A stretch of DNA of 64,000 nucleotides, taken from contig CBDCMO010000002.1 in NCBI GenBank assembly GCA_965219125.1, positions 1,674,001 through 1,738,000 on the forward strand, read 5' to 3'. Below the pieces are notes generated by a model. The model was given only the letters and a program-made list of their open reading frames with translations, had not been told where the DNA came from and did not search any database. Below, piece after piece: positions 16,761 to 27,000 of the stretch (within the stretch, counting starts at the first letter, position 1; each line of letters opens with the position of its first letter). This DNA is from JBBSOK01 sp965219125 (GTDB lineage: Bacteria > Bacteroidota > Bacteroidia > Flavobacteriales > Flavobacteriaceae). Made by a program: the position numbers and the translations under genes.

Positions 16761-18224
16761 ATGCTTAAACAGCAATTAAACTTTAAACTTTCACAAAAAT
16801 TATCTCCTCAGCAAATACAGCTCATGAAGATGATACAATTGCCTACGCAAGCTTTTGAGCAGCGTATTTCTCAAGAAATGGAAGAAAATCCGGCATTGGA
16901 AGGTGGCAAAGAAGAGGAAGAAAAGTTTGATGATGATTTTGATAATGATGATTATGAAGATGAATACGATGAAGGCAACGAGAAAATTGAAACAGACATC
17001 AACGTTGACGATTATTTGAGTGACGACGAAACGCCAAGTTATAAGCTTTCAAGTAATAATTACAGTGCAGATGATGAAGAAAGACAAATGCCATACGCAG
17101 CCGGTACTTCATTTAACCAACATTTATTAGCCCAATTAAACACTTACCGCATGACAGATGAAGAACGTGAAATTGCAGAATTTCTCGTTGGAAGTGTAGA
17201 TGAAAGCGGTTATATACGCAGGGAATTGGCTGATATTGTAGATGATCTTGCCTTTACACAAAATGTTTACACAACTGAAGATCAAGTTGAAAAAGTAATG
17301 CATTGGGTACACGAACTAGATCCAGCAGGAGTTGGTGCTCGAGATTTGCAGGAATGCCTCCTAATTCAATTAGAGAGAAAAACACAAAATCCAGAAGTTT
17401 CATTGGCAATTACGTTAATTGAAGATGCCTTTGACCATTTCAGCAAAAAACATTATAAAAAATTAATTCAAAAATTCGATATAACTGAAGATCAACTTCG
17501 CGATGCTATTCACGAAATTGAAGGTTTAAACCCAAAACCGGGTGGAACCTACGCAGGCAACAATAGAATGGTAGAACACGTTGTGCCAGATTTTGCCATA
17601 AAAATTGTAGATGGGGAATTGGATTTAACATTAAATGGCCGCAACGCCCCAGAATTGCACGTTTCTAGGGAATATACCAACATGTTAAAAGGCTATAAAG
17701 AAGCTAGCGACAAAAGTAAATCCCAAAAAGATGCGGTTATGTTTATAAAACAAAAGTTGGATGCAGCAAAATGGTTTATAGATGCAATTAAACAAAGGCA
17801 ACAAACCCTGTTTGTAACTATGAATTGCATCATGCACCATCAGGAAGAATATTTTTTAAGTGGTGATGAACGTAAGCTTCGGCCAATGATTTTAAAAGAT
17901 ATCGCGGACGAAATACATATGGATGTTTCAACCGTTTCTCGTGTTGCGAATAGCAAATATGTAGATACACCATATGGCACAAAGTTAATTAAAGAATTCT
18001 TCAGTGAATCAATGAAAAACGATCAAGGGGAAGATGTTTCAACTAAGGAAATTAAGAAGATTCTTGAAATAACCATCTCCGAAGAAAACAAAAGAAAGCC
18101 GCTAACCGATGATAAGCTTGCTAAAATATTATTAGAAAAAGGCTATCCAATCGCGCGCCGAACAATTGCAAAATACCGCGAGCAACTCGATTTACCAGTC
18201 GCTAGATTACGTAAGGAAATATAA
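16761..18224 (+). CDS. rpoN: RNA polymerase sigma-54 factor
   Basis: 487-residue sigma-54, which directs polymerase to -24/-12 promoters and needs an AAA+ activator. Region I (MLKQQLNFKLSQKLSPQQIQLMKMIQLP) is Gln/Leu-rich and complete. Region II is a strongly acidic linker (~50-110). The core-binding domain holds ELDPAGVGARDLQECLLIQL. The DNA-binding part has ILKDIADEIHMDVSTVSRVANSKYV (helix-turn-helix) and ends with the RpoN box ARRTIAKYRE. No sigma-54 activator is in this window. The next gene starts on the last base of its stop codon. Confidence 0.97.
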   Translation: MLKQQLNFKLSQKLSPQQIQLMKMIQLPTQAFEQRISQEMEENPALEGGKEEEEKFDDDFDNDDYEDEYDEGNEKIETDINVDDYLSDDETPSYKLSSNNYSADDEERQMPYAAGTSFNQHLLAQLNTYRMTDEEREIAEFLVGSVDESGYIRRELADIVDDLAFTQNVYTTEDQVEKVMHWVHELDPAGVGARDLQECLLIQLERKTQNPEVSLAITLIEDAFDHFSKKHYKKLIQKFDITEDQLRDAIHEIEGLNPKPGGTYAGNNRMVEHVVPDFAIKIVDGELDLTLNGRNAPELHVSREYTNMLKGYKEASDKSKSQKDAVMFIKQKLDAAKWFIDAIKQRQQTLFVTMNCIMHHQEEYFLSGDERKLRPMILKDIADEIHMDVSTVSRVANSKYVDTPYGTKLIKEFFSESMKNDQGEDVSTKEIKKILEITISEENKRKPLTDDKLAKILLEKGYPIARRTIAKYREQLDLPVARLRKEI

Positions 18225-18829
18225 TGAAGTATTTTTTAAAACCCGCTGCTTATATTTTTCATCCACTTTTAATGCCATTGCTGGGTTGCCTGATTTACTA
18301 CTACGTTACGCCCAGATTTGTTGAACAAGAGCTTATAGATTCCACCTTATTTGCAGTTGGTATTATTACTATATTCATACCGATAATCATATTTTTTCTG
18401 CTGAAAAGCCTCGGTTTAGCAGATTCTATCCATTTGAGAGAATCGAAGGAAAGAAAATATCCATTAATGATTCAGTGCCTATTGTTATTGGCAATTATAA
18501 AAATGATTTTTACAAATTACGACGACCCAGAATTATATTATTTCTTCGTAGGTATACTTTTATCAACTATAACAGCGCTGATTATGGCTCTTTTTTCAAT
18601 TAAAATAAGTTTGCACCAAATGGGAATCGCGGGTGTGACAATGTTTGTTATTGCTTTGAGTATTCACTTTAAGGTAAATTTACTCTTAGTAATTAGTGCG
18701 CTACTTTTTATAAATGGTTGGGTTGCAACTTCAAGACTTTATACAAATTCCCACATTAACCTTGAATTAATATTAGGTTTGATGATTGGCGTAATTCCGC
18801 AATTAATTGCATTAAACTTCTGGTTATAA
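18224..18829 (+). CDS. Multi-pass membrane protein, weakly PAP2-like
   Basis: 201 residues with about six hydrophobic segments. It starts at the ATG sharing its A with the rpoN stop codon (TAATG), so it is translationally coupled to rpoN. ISLHQMGIAGV (residues ~128-138) resembles the SxHxxxxxG-type motif of PAP2 phosphatases, and LRESKERKYP is a conserved-looking cytoplasmic loop, but the other PAP2 signature residues are not evident. I recall this gene following rpoN in other Flavobacteriia. Function unknown. Its stop overlaps the convergent PorT-like gene by six bases (TTATAA). Confidence 0.75.
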   Translation: MKYFLKPAAYIFHPLLMPLLGCLIYYYVTPRFVEQELIDSTLFAVGIITIFIPIIIFFLLKSLGLADSIHLRESKERKYPLMIQCLLLLAIIKMIFTNYDDPELYYFFVGILLSTITALIMALFSIKISLHQMGIAGVTMFVIALSIHFKVNLLLVISALLFINGWVATSRLYTNSHINLELILGLMIGVIPQLIALNFWL

Positions 18830-19528
18830 AAGATAGAAGATTAGTCCCACTTTTATTGTCTTAAAATCTACTTTTTCTCCTGATGTTGTTACCGCATCTT
18901 TAAAAAATGGATTAATGCTGTAGTTGGCATAAAAATTAAAAGTATTATATCCAAAACTCAATGTGGCTGCTAATCTCAGTGGATCAAATTCTGAAATTTT
19001 AGTTTGGTTCACTAAGTTATCAGCATTTTTAAAAGTACTTTTATAAAAATAAGCATAGCCAACACGCACACCGCCGTAAACTCGCCAAAACTTATACGTA
19101 TCGGGAGAGGAAGATCGCCATCTAAACTCAATTGGTGCTTCAATTGCGGCAAATGAAAATCTGTTGCGATCAAATTCAACGTCGTCTGTTAAAACTGTAA
19201 AAATGCTTAGATTGTTTGGTGATTGTCCAATAAATAGGGTTTGTCCAAATTGATCATAAGCTAAACCAAGACCAACTCCAACAGCCAATGTTCTACTTTC
19301 ATTAATTGGCATATCACGAATATAACCTAGCTGAACTCCACCGGAAAGTCCGCGAATAGAGACACCTTCAGGAACTGCAGACAAAAGGTTATACGTAAAC
19401 CCAATATAAAACTGATCTTCACGGTAAATCGAATCGTTAGACATAAATGGAACATCATCTTGAGCAATAACAAGTGAGCTGGAAGCAATGGTCACAATAA
19501 ATATAAAGTGTTTTATAACTGAATGCAT
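18824..19528 (-). CDS. PorT-family outer membrane beta-barrel protein
   Basis: 234 residues using the ATG at 19528 (MHSVIKHFIFIVTIASSS), which begins a signal peptide cleaved near VIAQDD and lies just after a TATCTTTA -7 element. The body has alternating strands with glycine turns (LGYIRDM, GVGLGLAYDQFG, VYGGVRVGYAYFYKS, LSFGYNTFNFYANYSINPFF) and ends in an aromatic/hydrophobic strand (KTIKVGLIFYLL), as outer-membrane barrels do. PorT in Porphyromonas is required for T9SS function, which fits the T9SS cargo in this window, but this may be one of several PorT-like paralogues. Confidence 0.75.
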   Translation of the reverse strand: MHSVIKHFIFIVTIASSSLVIAQDDVPFMSNDSIYREDQFYIGFTYNLLSAVPEGVSIRGLSGGVQLGYIRDMPINESRTLAVGVGLGLAYDQFGQTLFIGQSPNNLSIFTVLTDDVEFDRNRFSFAAIEAPIEFRWRSSSPDTYKFWRVYGGVRVGYAYFYKSTFKNADNLVNQTKISEFDPLRLAATLSFGYNTFNFYANYSINPFFKDAVTTSGEKVDFKTIKVGLIFYLL

Positions 19529-19566
19529 ACGATAAAGATAGCTGTATTTAAGCCAAACGAAAATAT

Positions 19567-19607
19567 AAAAAAAACGCCTATTCACTTATAAAGTAAAAGG
19601 CGTTTTT
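19567..19607 (-). terminator. Terminator of the exbB-exbD operon
   Basis: AAAAACGCCT (19570-19579) pairs perfectly with AGGCGTTTTT (19598-19607). A small inner ACTT/AAGT stem lies in the loop. It has T tracts on both strands but sits just after exbD on the minus strand and just before the PorT-like promoter, insulating the two units. Confidence 0.85.
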
Positions 19608-19625
19608 ATAAATAATTACTATTTT

Positions 19626-20099
19626 TTATTTTTCGATTGGATCTCCTGGTGAAGTAATATATATGATCTTCAGCATATTCAAATCTCTCAATTCTTGTTT
19701 TACATCGGTAACAAGACCAGTGTTAGTTTCTTTATCTACTTTTAAGGCAACCATCACTTTATCTTGTAATTCTGGCAACAATTTGAGTCTTGCTTCCGTA
19801 AGTGCAAATTTTATGTTAGTAATGTCGGTATATTTATCACCAATCTGAATTTTTCCTTCTTTTCCGTATTTATCTTTATATCTATCACTGGGCTTACCTG
19901 CGTACAAAAATACAGAACGATCTTTTTTAAGTTTTTCAACTTCATTAGCCTTGGGTAATTCATTTTTAACCAAAAGGTTTGTGTCACGCAATACCGTTAC
20001 AACCATAAAAAAGAATAGAAGCATAAAAACGATATCTGGCAATGAAGCCGTACTAATTGCGGGTAATTCGCCGCCTTTCTTTTTATTGAATTTAGACAT
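19626..20099 (-). CDS. exbD: ExbD/TolR-type biopolymer transport protein (1)
   Basis: 157 residues with one N-terminal membrane segment (LPDIVFMLLFFFMVVTVL) containing the ExbD Asp that carries protons (SLPDIVF), then a periplasmic domain. It partners ExbB and couples the proton gradient to TonB-dependent outer-membrane uptake. Last gene of the operon, 19 bases after the other ExbD. Two non-identical ExbD proteins beside one ExbB is common in Bacteroidota. Confidence 0.9.
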   Translation of the reverse strand: MSKFNKKKGGELPAISTASLPDIVFMLLFFFMVVTVLRDTNLLVKNELPKANEVEKLKKDRSVFLYAGKPSDRYKDKYGKEGKIQIGDKYTDITNIKFALTEARLKLLPELQDKVMVALKVDKETNTGLVTDVKQELRDLNMLKIIYITSPGDPIEK

Positions 20100-20118
20100 T
20101 TCTATTTTCTTTCTTTAT

Positions 20119-20742
20119 TTAAACTCCTGATTTCTTAGGTTCAGCTTCAGACAATTTAAGCGGGAACATTTCTTGAATTTTCTCCAACTTTTCTTTAGCC
20201 GCTGCTTCGTTGCCTTTGTAACTTCCTTCGTCTAATGCATTACTAACTTCAGTAAACTTAAAGCCATATAGTCTTTGGGATTCTCTGTTTCTTAAGAAAT
20301 TGTATGCCCCCACCAATTCATTTTGAACGGCGATATACATTTTATAAGATGTTTCCCTATCATTCTGTACAGAAATAATTGCCTTGTCAGGATTGTCAGA
20401 AGATTCAGGATCTCTTTTACCTTTACAAAAATCACAATAATTAGCAGTACCCGATGGTTGTCCTCCATTATCTAAAAAGTCTATTGCGGCTTGTTTTAGA
20501 TCTTTCAGTTCCATCAAACTTTCTTCGACCAATAATTGGTCATTTTTATTAACATTTACTATAAATAAGTTTTTTTGCTTAATTATAACAGGATCATCCG
20601 TTGGCGGCTCTTTAGGCGGAAGTTGTCGCGCAATTCCCTTATCTTTTTCAATTGTAGTTGTTACTAAGAAAAAGATAAGCAAAAGGAAGGCGATATCTGC
20701 CATAGAACCAGCATTTACTTCTGGTGTTGCTCTTCTTGCCAT
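20119..20742 (-). CDS. exbD: ExbD/TolR-type biopolymer transport protein (2)
   Basis: 207 residues, longer than the second copy. MARRATPEVNAGSMADIAFLLLIFFLVTT holds the single membrane segment with its Asp. The periplasmic domain carries an insertion with YCDFCKGKRDPESSDNP, a C-x2-C motif that could form a disulfide or bind metal. Its start overlaps the stop of the membrane protein upstream by one base. It belongs to the TonB energiser complex. Confidence 0.9.
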   Translation of the reverse strand: MARRATPEVNAGSMADIAFLLLIFFLVTTTIEKDKGIARQLPPKEPPTDDPVIIKQKNLFIVNVNKNDQLLVEESLMELKDLKQAAIDFLDNGGQPSGTANYCDFCKGKRDPESSDNPDKAIISVQNDRETSYKMYIAVQNELVGAYNFLRNRESQRLYGFKFTEVSNALDEGSYKGNEAAAKEKLEKIQEMFPLKLSEAEPKKSGV

Positions 20743-21170
20743 TATTTTGTTACTTTTTTAATTCCGCTAAAAACCATTGCGCCAATTGCCAATATAGCCA
20801 TAATATAGAACGCATATAAACCGGCACCAACCCATTTAGAACCGCTCGCAGAAAGCATTTCGTTATCTTGTTTCATTAGCATTGGAGTACCATCTGCCAA
20901 TGCATAGGAAATAGCTACAATAACTAAAAATCCTCCAACAGCGATTAACGTACTTTTAATATTCCCTTCAAAAATTCCTTTTAAAACAAATATTAATACT
21001 GCAACTAATACTATTGCGAGAAGAATGTATGATACATATAAGATACCGTCAAGACCTTCTCCTGTACTTTGCACAGTCTCATCACCTTTGTAAATTATCA
21101 TTGCCCAGAAAAATATTCCAACAACGCAAAGTAAAAGTGCTACTATTTTTAAAATTTTGTGTAAACCCAT
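20742..21170 (-). CDS. Four-TM membrane protein in ExbB-ExbD operon
   Basis: 142 residues with four predicted membrane segments (about 8-27, 44-65, 75-92, 112-135) and a short central loop (ADGTPMLMKQDNEMLS). No family name comes to mind. It lies between exbB (21-base gap) and exbD (one-base overlap), so it is surely co-expressed and may be an accessory subunit of the energiser. I recall the same gene in this position in other Flavobacteriia. Confidence 0.75.
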   Translation of the reverse strand: MGLHKILKIVALLLCVVGIFFWAMIIYKGDETVQSTGEGLDGILYVSYILLAIVLVAVLIFVLKGIFEGNIKSTLIAVGGFLVIVAISYALADGTPMLMKQDNEMLSASGSKWVGAGLYAFYIMAILAIGAMVFSGIKKVTK

Positions 21171-21191
21171 TTTATTTGGTGTTTTTAAATT

Positions 21192-21995
21192 TTACTTTCT
21201 GTTTTTGTAATCGTACAACATATCGATAAGTGTGATAGAAGCATCTTCCATGCTATTAACGATACTGTCAATTTTTGCAATTATGTAGTTATAAAACACT
21301 TGAAGTATAATTGCAACAACAAGACCAAATACAGTTGTTAAAAGTGCTACCTTAATACCACCCGCAACTAGTGAAGGGTTCATATCTCCAGCCGCTTCAA
21401 TTTTATCGAATGCTAAAATCATCCCGATTACAGTACCCATAAACCCAAGCATCGGTGCCAAGGCTATGAATAAAGATATCCAAGACACGTTTTTCTCTAA
21501 TTGGCCCATTTGTACACCACCATAAGCGACTACAGCCTTTTCAGCCATATCGATACCTTCGTCTGCACGATCTAGACCTTGATAATATATTGAGGCAACA
21601 GGTCCTTTTGTATTTCTACAAACCTCCTTCGCTGCTTCAATACCGCCACTATTAAGAGCATCTTCAACATTCTGTGCCAATTTCTGAGTGTTTGTAGTAG
21701 AAAGATTTAAGTAAATAATTCTTTCAATAGCTATTGCCAAACCTAGAATCAAACATAAAAGTACGATACCCATAAAACCTGGACCACCTTCAACAAAACG
21801 CTCTTTTAAATTTTGGTGGAACGATTTATTGTCTACCGGCACATCCGCTGTATCATCTTGTAATAAAGAAAGTGCTGTGGCAGTTACTAAACTGTGTGAA
21901 GCTTGTGGAATTGGTTGCGCAGTTGCTGCATTTACATTTAGAGAGCCTACAAAGATCATTGAGGCAATCGCCATAATAGAAAATAATTTTTTCAT
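21192..21995 (-). CDS. exbB: ExbB/TolQ/MotA proton channel protein
   Basis: 267 residues. An N-terminal signal-like segment (MKKLFSIMAIASMIFVGS) and a ~50-residue linker precede the three-helix ExbB core: GPGFMGIVLLCLILGLAIAIERIIYL, then WISLFIALAPMLGFMGTVIGMILAF, then VALLTTVFGLVVAIILQVFYNYI. GFMGTVIGM is the family signature. ExbB forms the pentameric channel around ExbD and powers TonB. The N-terminal extension is the Bacteroidota form. First gene of a four-gene operon with its own promoter. Confidence 0.93.
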   Translation of the reverse strand: MKKLFSIMAIASMIFVGSLNVNAATAQPIPQASHSLVTATALSLLQDDTADVPVDNKSFHQNLKERFVEGGPGFMGIVLLCLILGLAIAIERIIYLNLSTTNTQKLAQNVEDALNSGGIEAAKEVCRNTKGPVASIYYQGLDRADEGIDMAEKAVVAYGGVQMGQLEKNVSWISLFIALAPMLGFMGTVIGMILAFDKIEAAGDMNPSLVAGGIKVALLTTVFGLVVAIILQVFYNYIIAKIDSIVNSMEDASITLIDMLYDYKNRK

Positions 21996-22455
21996 TGCTA
22001 TCGACTTAAGGTTTGATTTTAGTTAAAGGTTTAAAGATATAAAATAATTTAATTAAACAACACGAATATTAAAATACACTATAAAATTTAATGCTTATAG
22101 TACACAATACGAAAATTCATATTTAAGAAGCTGTATGAAAATATTTTCAAAATTGTTACAGCTATCAATTAAAACGGATGCGAATATAGAAAAAAAAACG
22201 TGACTCAAAGATTTTCGGATTTTAAATAATTATTTTATTTTGAATATAAATTGAGGTGATTTATCAAAACAATTGAATTTACAAAAGCAAACTTCCAAAT
22301 TATCAACATCTTAGCCAATAACTTTTCTATCCATAATTCTTCCGATAAATGGTTTGAATTAATAGGGTTGATTTTATTACTTTTAAGTTTTAATCTAAAT
22401 AATTCTACATAAAAACTATTTTCAATTTAATTTTCTGACCTTAATATAAATACTA
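21996..22455. other. Intergenic region exbB to FAD oxidoreductase
   Basis: 460 bases between divergent genes. Apart from the exbB promoter at 22032-22060 I see no ORF, hairpin or repeat; it is AT-rich, and I find no clear TAnnTTTG promoter for the rightward gene. Confidence 0.5.
22032..22060 (-). promoter_or_regulatory. Promoter of the exbB operon
   Basis: On the minus strand: TTG (22060-22058), 18-base spacer, TATCTTTA (22039-22032). Start is predicted ~30 bases before the exbB ATG. Confidence 0.6.
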
Positions 22456-23655
22456 ATGGATATAAGATCGAACGAGCCTTATTGGCTTATCAAAAATAGT
22501 TTAGGCAAATCGTACCCAGCAATTTCTGAAAATTTGGAATGTCCAATAGTAATTTTGGGAGGTGGTATTACGGCTGCTTTAATTTCTTACAGATTAATAA
22601 AGGAGAAGAAAGTTGTAATTTTAGAAAGGCGGGATGTTTTTAACGGCAGTAGTGCCACTAGTACTGCGATGCTTCAGTATGAAATAGATGTACCGCTACA
22701 CAAACTAATAGATCAAATTGGGTTGACAAAAGCCGTTAGTAGCTATAAATCTTGCGAAAAGGCAATTTTCGATTTAGAAAAAATTGTAAAAGAAGTAAAA
22801 AGTGATTGCGAATTTGAACGTAAAAACAGTGTTTACTTTACATCGAATAAAAAAGATCTTCAATTTATTACAGATGAATTTGAAGCAAGAAAAGAACACG
22901 GTTTTGATGTTAGTTTGCTTCAAAAAGAAGATTTGGTAGCATTGGGAATTAAAAAAGGATTGTTAGGCATAAAATCTAAAAGCGGCGCAATTATGGATCC
23001 GTACGAACTTGCGAAAGATTTGCTTAATTATTCCAGTAAAAAAGGATTAACCATTTACGATCGCACTTCAGTTGAAAAAATAACACATCACAAAGATTTT
23101 ATCGAATTAAAAACCGAAGACGGCATCATTATTAAAACACAACAGTTGATACATTGTACAGGTTATGAAAGTGTTGAAACTATAAAAGAAGATATCGTAA
23201 AATTAAAAAGTACGTTTGCCCTTGCTAGTGAAGCATTGCCGAAACTTCCAAAAGCATTCCAAGAAAATATTTTTTGGAATACGGATAAACCGTATCTCTA
23301 TTTTAGAAGTACAAAAGACAACCGAATAATAATGGGTGGCGGCGATGAAGATTTCAAAAACGCCAAACGAAGAGATGCATATTTGCCGAAAAAAGAAAAG
23401 GCTTTAGTAAAAGCATTCAGAAATACATTTCCAGATATTCCATTTATATTAGATTATTCTTGGGCAGGTACTTTTGGCGAAACAAAGGACGGCTTACCGT
23501 ATATGGGAAAACCTGATTCTGAAAAAAATGAGCACTATATTTTAGGTTACGGTGGTAATGGAATAACCTTCAGCGTAATGGGAATGGATGCTATAACGGC
23601 ATCATTAAACAATGAACCACACGAGTATTTAGAATACTACAAATTTGGGAGATAG
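22456..23655 (+). CDS. FAD-dependent oxidoreductase (DAO family)
   Basis: 399 residues. The dinucleotide-binding motif CPIVILGGGITAALISYRLI (residues 29-48) is followed by the acidic end of strand 2 (VVILERRDVFNGSS) and TSTAMLQYEID, the usual layout of D-amino-acid/glycine oxidase-like flavoproteins. The C-terminus has YLYFRSTKDNRIIMGGGDEDF and the GYGGNGITFSVMGMDA block that closes over the flavin. Substrate unknown; these enzymes oxidise amines or act on aldehydes or sugars. It is monocistronic and converges on the response regulator with a 24-base gap. Confidence 0.85.
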   Translation: MDIRSNEPYWLIKNSLGKSYPAISENLECPIVILGGGITAALISYRLIKEKKVVILERRDVFNGSSATSTAMLQYEIDVPLHKLIDQIGLTKAVSSYKSCEKAIFDLEKIVKEVKSDCEFERKNSVYFTSNKKDLQFITDEFEARKEHGFDVSLLQKEDLVALGIKKGLLGIKSKSGAIMDPYELAKDLLNYSSKKGLTIYDRTSVEKITHHKDFIELKTEDGIIIKTQQLIHCTGYESVETIKEDIVKLKSTFALASEALPKLPKAFQENIFWNTDKPYLYFRSTKDNRIIMGGGDEDFKNAKRRDAYLPKKEKALVKAFRNTFPDIPFILDYSWAGTFGETKDGLPYMGKPDSEKNEHYILGYGGNGITFSVMGMDAITASLNNEPHEYLEYYKFGR

Positions 23656-23679
23656 ACATTTTTTAAACCTGCCTTTCTT

Positions 23680-24069
23680 TTAGCCAAAAATCTTCTTTAA
23701 GGTTTCATTGCTAATTGGTTTTTCAATAAAATCTTTGACAAGGGGATTTTCTTTGGCTCTATTTATGTCCTTTGGGTCTACGGACGATGAAAGTATGTAA
23801 ATATCGTATTGCCCCTTTATTGTGGGGTCAAAAAGCTCAAACGCTTCAAGATATTCCCATCCGGATATTGTAGGCATATTAATATCAAGGAAAAGTGTAA
23901 TTGGCGGGTTATGGATGGGTTGAGATTTCATAAATTCTAAACCATCCTCTGGTACGGTAAACGCATTAATATGTACTTCCCCAAATGATTTTTTAAGTAT
24001 CATTTTTGTAAGGATATTGTTTATGGCATCATCATCAACAAGTAAGAAGTGTCTTATTATTTTATCCAC
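23680..24069 (-). CDS. Single-domain response regulator
   Basis: 129 residues, only a CheY-like receiver domain. The acidic pair is in FLLVDDDAIN, the phospho-acceptor Asp in LFLDINMP, the Ser/Thr switch in IYILSSS, and the conserved Lys in DFIEKPIS. It has no output domain, so it relays phosphate or acts by protein contact. It lies 12 bases after the large histidine kinase on the same strand, its likely phosphodonor. This receiver type (TMIL/F-x-V insert) is common beside PAS kinases in Flavobacteriia. Confidence 0.92.
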   Translation of the reverse strand: MDKIIRHFLLVDDDAINNILTKMILKKSFGEVHINAFTVPEDGLEFMKSQPIHNPPITLFLDINMPTISGWEYLEAFELFDPTIKGQYDIYILSSSVDPKDINRAKENPLVKDFIEKPISNETLKKIFG

Positions 24070-24081
24070 TAAGTTTAAAAT

Positions 24082-27000
24082 TTAAATATCAAAGATTATC
24101 GTAAATTCAGTTCCTTTATTTAGCTCACTGGATACCGATATATTCCCTCCAAGGACCTCTACTTGAGCTTTCACCATAAATAATCCCATTCCCTTTCCTT
24201 CAACATGAGAGTGAAAGCGATTGTAAAGCCCGAAAATTTTTGCCCCTTTTGCATCAATGTCTATTCCCAAGCCGTTGTCTTTAAACGTTAGAATTATTTT
24301 TCCATTTTCTTTTTTGCTTTTTATTTCTATGATTGGCGGCTTGTTGGGTTTTCCATATTTAATGCTGTTAATCATTAGATTATAAAAAATGCTATAAATA
24401 TAAATTTTGAGTGAATAAATTTTGTCAACTGCTGAAAAGTCGCAAACGATACGAGCCCGAGGTTTTTCCACAAGATTGTGGATACTTATCATTATGTCTT
24501 CAACAAGTTTTGAAAAGACAATTGTTTCTTTCTTTTCATGAACTTCTCTTTGAATCTGCAATATTGTATTAATATCCTTTATTACATCGTCAAGCACCTT
24601 AACAGATGATGACAGCCCCTTCAGCGATTCTTTTTGCTCCTGCGGTGTTAGGGTTTCATCTAGCAAAATTCCTGTAAAACCGATAATGTTAGCCGTTGGC
24701 GCACGAAGGTTATGAGATACAATATAAGAAAATTGTTCAAGATCACTGTTGCGCTGAACAATATCGGATACCATTTTTACGCGTTCGATTTCTGCTTTTT
24801 TTCGTTCCGTAATGTCTTGGAAACTACCATAAACCTTACTACACTCTCCATTAACAAATTCTGCTTCGCCAATAGTACGAACCCATTTCATGTTTCCTTT
24901 AAATGTCGTTAATTCCAATTCCTCGTCCCAGGGAATGCCCTTATCAATACATTCCTGTACTCTCTTGGTTATAATTTTTTTATTATTCCCTTTAGTGAAA
25001 AAGCCTATGCCGGTTTTAAGATCAGGGATAAAATCTGGATCTGCTTCACGAATTTCTTTCGTTATATCCGACCAAAAGACGGTGCCGTTTTTTACATCAA
25101 TTTCCCAGCTACCTATACGTGCAAGCCTATTAGATTTGTCCAATAACGCCTCAAGCTTTTTCTTTTCTGTAATGTCTGATGAAATACCAATTATGCCGCT
25201 TAATTCATTATTCTCGTTATAAATAGGAGAATTTGCAACGCTAGCAGGGAAATAGCTTCCATCCTTTCGCTGAACTTTAAACTCCCCGGACCAGGTATGA
25301 CCATTTTTCAAATCATTCATTATTTCTGTAGCCTGTTGTATTGTTGCATTGGAAGTTGTAAGGTGCATAATATTTTTTCCTACGGCTTCTTCGTGTGTCC
25401 AACCGTATGCATTTTCTGCAGCTTTATTCCAATAATTTACAACGCCATCCAAATCTGTTGCAATGGCGGCTTGACCTATAGTGTTGAGAAGATTAGCTTT
25501 AAATCTATTATTTTCATCAGCCATTTTCTTTTCAGTAATATCTGAAACCATCCCCAAAGAACCTTTATAATTTGACGAGTCATCAAAAATTGGATTGGCA
25601 GATATACTTGTTAAAATGTGCTTTCCAGTTTTGGATTTAAAAGCTAGTTCATAACTCTCAGCAATTCCTCTTTTTCTTCTCTTAATAGCTTTCAATGCTT
25701 TTTTCCTTTCACATTCATCCATAAAATATAGATGTTCTTTACCTAAAATTTCTTCTTCAGTGTATTCAAGTATTTCACACATCTTTTTATTTACGAAGAT
25801 TATCCTTCGGTTTTCATCTAAAAGCCAAATGCCCTCTTGCGCCGTTTCAACAATTTGGCGGTATTGTTTCTCACTTTTTTTTATTTTTTTATTCGAAACT
25901 ACCTGCTCGGTGATATCATTTATAAAAAAGGAAACCCCTTCAATTTCTCCTTTTCCATTTCTATAGGCTTGATAAACGAAATTTACATACATGTCAACTA
26001 GTTCGCCATTGTCATTTCTATCCACTTTTACCAACATCTCTGTGCCAATATAAGGCTCGCCTGTTTGGTAAACTTGGTCTAACATTTCAACAAAATCTTG
26101 TTCAATTACTTCCGGAAGTACTTCCGCCACGGTTTTTCCAATAATATCATTTTTCCCAGTTAATTGCAGATAGAGCGGATTGGCCATTTCAAAAATATGG
26201 TTCGCACCTTTTAACATACCAATTGCAGAGGGCGCTTTCAAAAACATGTCGTAAAACTGATCTCTTTCATTTTCAATAGCCTTTTCCAAGCTAATTTTCT
26301 CTGTAACATCTTTAGCAATGCAACATAATAAACCAAGTTTTTCATCCCAGTTAACAGACCATAGCAATGGCACTGCCCTTCCATTTTTATGGATAAACCT
26401 ATTTTCGAATATTGGAATCTTTCTGCCTCTAAAAATTTTCTCAGTCGCTTTATCTGTTATTTCAAAATCTTCGGGATGAACAAAATTCATAAACTTGCTG
26501 CCTACAAGATCTTTGGGTTTATATCCCCAAGCTTTTTGGGATGCTGCGCTAACATTTACAAACTCGCCCTCTCTATTTATTGTGCAGATGACATCCAAAG
26601 AGGAGTCTAAAATCTTCGTGAATTTAGTGAGTGTTTGCTGCAGCTCGACTGTGGTTTCAATAAGTTGGTTTTCCGCAATCTTCCTATCCGTTATGTTTTG
26701 ATGTGAGATAACGACTTTATTAGTGTCGCTACCGTATGTCATTGCACTAAGTAAAAACCACTGCTGCTTCTCCTGAGAATGAGAGGAATATTCCATTTCA
26801 AAGTATGGATTTTTCTTTTTTAGGACAGATTTAATTCCCGCCAATGCTTTAGCCGCAGTGCAATCTCCATCTTCTATTGCTTTTTTACAAACATCAAAGT
26901 AATTGCTTCCTATAGAAAAACCCTCAAGACACTTTGTGCCGTTATTTGCGCCATATTCTTCCCAAGCTTTATTCACCGCCACCAACGTACCGTCTAAACT

